Shown here in pieces: positions 62,242 through 63,963 of a DNA stretch of 63,963 nt; position 1 is the stretch's first letter, and each line of letters opens with the position of its first letter. The translations under genes and the position numbers were made by a program. Origin of the DNA: CAVVVS01 sp963751355 (lineage in GTDB: Bacteria > Bacteroidota > Ignavibacteria > Ignavibacteriales > Ignavibacteriaceae); contig CAVVVS010000064.1 of the NCBI GenBank assembly GCA_963751355.1, forward strand, positions 1-63,963, written 5' to 3'. The notes under the pieces are model-generated. The model made no database searches. It had not been told where the DNA came from and worked only from the letters and a program-made list of their open reading frames with translations.

Positions 62242-63468
62242 CTAACCCGCTCCTATTAAAAAGGAGGTATGCGTTGAGTTCTTATTTTCATCCAATAAAG
62301 GAAGTATTGCTCTGGAGAAGATGTTGTTCATATAAGCAATAATAATTCCATAATTTACAATCGGTACTTTTTGCATCGCTGCTTCTTTTATTTTAGCTTG
62401 ATATGAATTGTTCGCGATAACGCAACCTCCGCAGTGAATCACTAATCTAAATTCAGGTAGATTTTCAGGGAATTCCCGCTTAGTCGAAGTTGTAATTTCT
62501 AAGTTCTTTCCGGTAAAATTTAAGAGCCAATTTTTGATTATATTCATATCAGCTCCGTCATCATATTCATGAGCAAGACACGATTCTACTATTAGTACTT
62601 TATCATTATCCTTTAATAGTCTTATCCGGTCTATACCCTTAATAAAAGTATTTAAAAAGTTTTTATACTTTGCTACGAGAATGGAATATGTAGTTATGTT
62701 TGATTCAGCAGGTAATATATTTATTAACTGTTTAATAGTTTGACTGGTTCCGACAATCAAACTAGGCGGAAACCTTAAATTGTTAATTAGCGGGAGAAGT
62801 TCGTTTTCATTTGTAACAATAACACTCGCGTTCGAACTAACGACCTCTCTAATTGTCTGTATTTGAAGCAGTACAAATCGTTTTACATATTCTTCGGGAG
62901 AATTGGGAATTACTAGAATAACTACCTCATTTTCCCCGAATAGACCATGTTCAGGTTGCTTATCCCTCGTCATGGGTAATTCTCTTGCTAATTTTAGAAT
63001 GAGTGAATCTATTCCGACATTTTCTTTACAAGAGATTTCAAAATGAATAGCACCGTATATTTTTAATTCATTTAGCAGTTTTGATGATATTCCGACTTCA
63101 ATTTTGTTAACAGCTGCAATAAACGGTATTTTAACCTCTTTGAGATAATTTATTAACTGTTTTTCTTCATTGTATAATTGCTTATCTGCTTCCAGAACTA
63201 AAATTACAAAATCTGCAACAGCCAGTTCCTTGATAATTCTGTTTAAGCTTTTATTTACCCCATTAACAGAAAATGCGATCCCAGACGTATTAGTTAACAC
63301 AACGGAACCGATAGGAGGGAACTTTAATAAGTTTTTCGTAATTCCGGGTTTTATATTTAACTCACCGTGTGCTAATTTACCGAAGGAACCAATAATAGCT
63401 TTTATGAGAGATGATTTACCAACCTTTTCTCTGCCAATGAAAACAATATTTTTTTTCCCGGAATACAT
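62242..63468 (-). CDS. hydF: HydF-like [FeFe]-hydrogenase maturation GTPase, divergent
   Basis: A 408-residue protein with the three HydF parts: N-terminal GTPase (1-165; P-loop GREKVGKSSL at 12-21, NKIE at about 120), middle dimerisation domain (170-280) and C-terminal cluster domain with IHCGGCVIANNSYQ (about 348-361) and VPIVNYGIIIAY. HydF carries the 2Fe precursor of the H-cluster. The GTPase G3 motif is TNTSG, with Asn for the usual Asp, and the first cluster motif reads ESCLAHEYDDGADM, so the CxH form is CxxH. No hydE, hydG or hydrogenase is in the window. Confidence 0.8.
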   Translation of the reverse strand: MYSGKKNIVFIGREKVGKSSLIKAIIGSFGKLAHGELNIKPGITKNLLKFPPIGSVVLTNTSGIAFSVNGVNKSLNRIIKELAVADFVILVLEADKQLYNEEKQLINYLKEVKIPFIAAVNKIEVGISSKLLNELKIYGAIHFEISCKENVGIDSLILKLARELPMTRDKQPEHGLFGENEVVILVIPNSPEEYVKRFVLLQIQTIREVVSSNASVIVTNENELLPLINNLRFPPSLIVGTSQTIKQLINILPAESNITTYSILVAKYKNFLNTFIKGIDRIRLLKDNDKVLIVESCLAHEYDDGADMNIIKNWLLNFTGKNLEITTSTKREFPENLPEFRLVIHCGGCVIANNSYQAKIKEAAMQKVPIVNYGIIIAYMNNIFSRAILPLLDENKNSTHTSFLIGAG

Positions 63469-63963
63469 ATTTAGAATTCTACCACCCCATGTGAATGATC
63501 ATAGTTATTAAAAGGAGATTCTCGATAAAATGGTACATCTATGATGAAGAATCACCAATATTTTTATCGAAGATTGACGGATTGTATAATCTCAATATTA
63601 GCTCCCCTTGGAAGAACTTATGATACTTTATTTAAAATCATAAAACAAATACCAATAAAAACTACTTTATATCATCAAATTTTATTCCAACCGCATCTTA
63701 TTCAACATCCATACTTAAAACCTGACGGATAGCCCTATCCCTTTATAAAACAAGTAATTAATTTACACAAAATCGTCATATGTTAATTTAACCCAAACTA
63801 GATTTTTCTCCATTTTAGAAAAAACTTTTGATATTCTAACTAATTTCAAGAAACAGTTTATAAATAACTATATTTTAGTAATGTTAAATATTTTCAAAAT
63901 ATTTATAATTGTTATCTCCGAAAGAGGATTACTATTAAAATATTACTGATTTCATCAGAACTA
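63469..63963. other. Gene-free stretch at the right edge
   Basis: I see no convincing gene in these 495 bases. A 63-codon plus-strand frame at 63541-63732 has no ribosome site and shows no family similarity. Upstream elements of hydF may lie here, but none is clear. Confidence 0.4.

Noticed and set aside
63541..63732. 63-codon plus-strand frame at the right edge
   Set aside because: No ribosome site, no family similarity, and unusual composition for the neighbouring genes.
98..63963. Defence island, CRISPR array or prophage
   Set aside because: No array of regular repeats, no cas, restriction-modification, phage structural or integrase genes were seen; almost all intact genes are core functions.

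Overview
The window looks like a chromosomal, mostly core-genome segment of an AT-rich, Gram-negative bacterium of the Ignavibacteria / Bacteroidota-Chlorobi assemblage. Supporting signs are two large exported proteins that end in type IX secretion (Por-type) C-terminal sorting domains, the Bacteroidota-style alternative GlmU-like protein, several upstream boxes of the TAnnTTTG type, and a Bacteroidota-like YbeY with Asp in place of the third zinc His. This placement is inferred from protein style and was not searched.

Left part, plus strand (98-20806): lysS; an envelope and glycan group (DUF2279 protein, GT2 glycosyltransferase, Wzi-like outer-membrane protein, S41 protease, DUF3108 protein); gamma-carbonic anhydrase and an MBL hydrolase; then a tightly packed information-processing run ybeY - smg - topA - xer - hpf - hprK. 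An M23 peptidase, a DUF2795 acidic protein with a strong terminator, and holB follow. The strand ends with thiolase - 3-hydroxybutyryl-CoA dehydrogenase - ClC channel.

Middle part, mainly minus strand (20859-49331): an overlapping operon purF - secreted S8 subtilase - pgsA - ftsY - tiny membrane protein; a secreted C40-type peptidase; a lipoprotein; decayed gene relics; an ATP-grasp enzyme; a MerR regulator directly followed by tRNA-Pro(GGG); a four-gene overlapping operon with aroQ; ppx (plus strand); parA-parB with DUF5683, a Yip1-like protein, a truncated class III aminotransferase and nadB; folP - cdaA - GT2 (c-di-AMP synthesis); and PASTA - rpe - nagA.

Right part (49391-63963): POT peptide transporter, the ribosome-quality-control factor RqcH, a GlmU-like protein and nagB on the plus strand. 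The surrounding intergenic DNA holds two MITE-like elements, a duplicated decayed fragment and a clear sixA pseudogene. On the minus strand lies a lysine/diaminopimelate cluster using the acetylated branch (dapA, dapB, dapH, lysC, M20 deacetylase), then a divergent HydF-like GTPase.

I see no CRISPR array, intact insertion sequence, prophage, rRNA or defence island. The main points of interest are decayed genes and MITE-like repeats at 49-57 kb, a truncated aminotransferase inside the par-nadB operon, altered key residues in HydF, secreted T9SS cargo embedded in a housekeeping operon, and holB starting directly behind a terminator hairpin.
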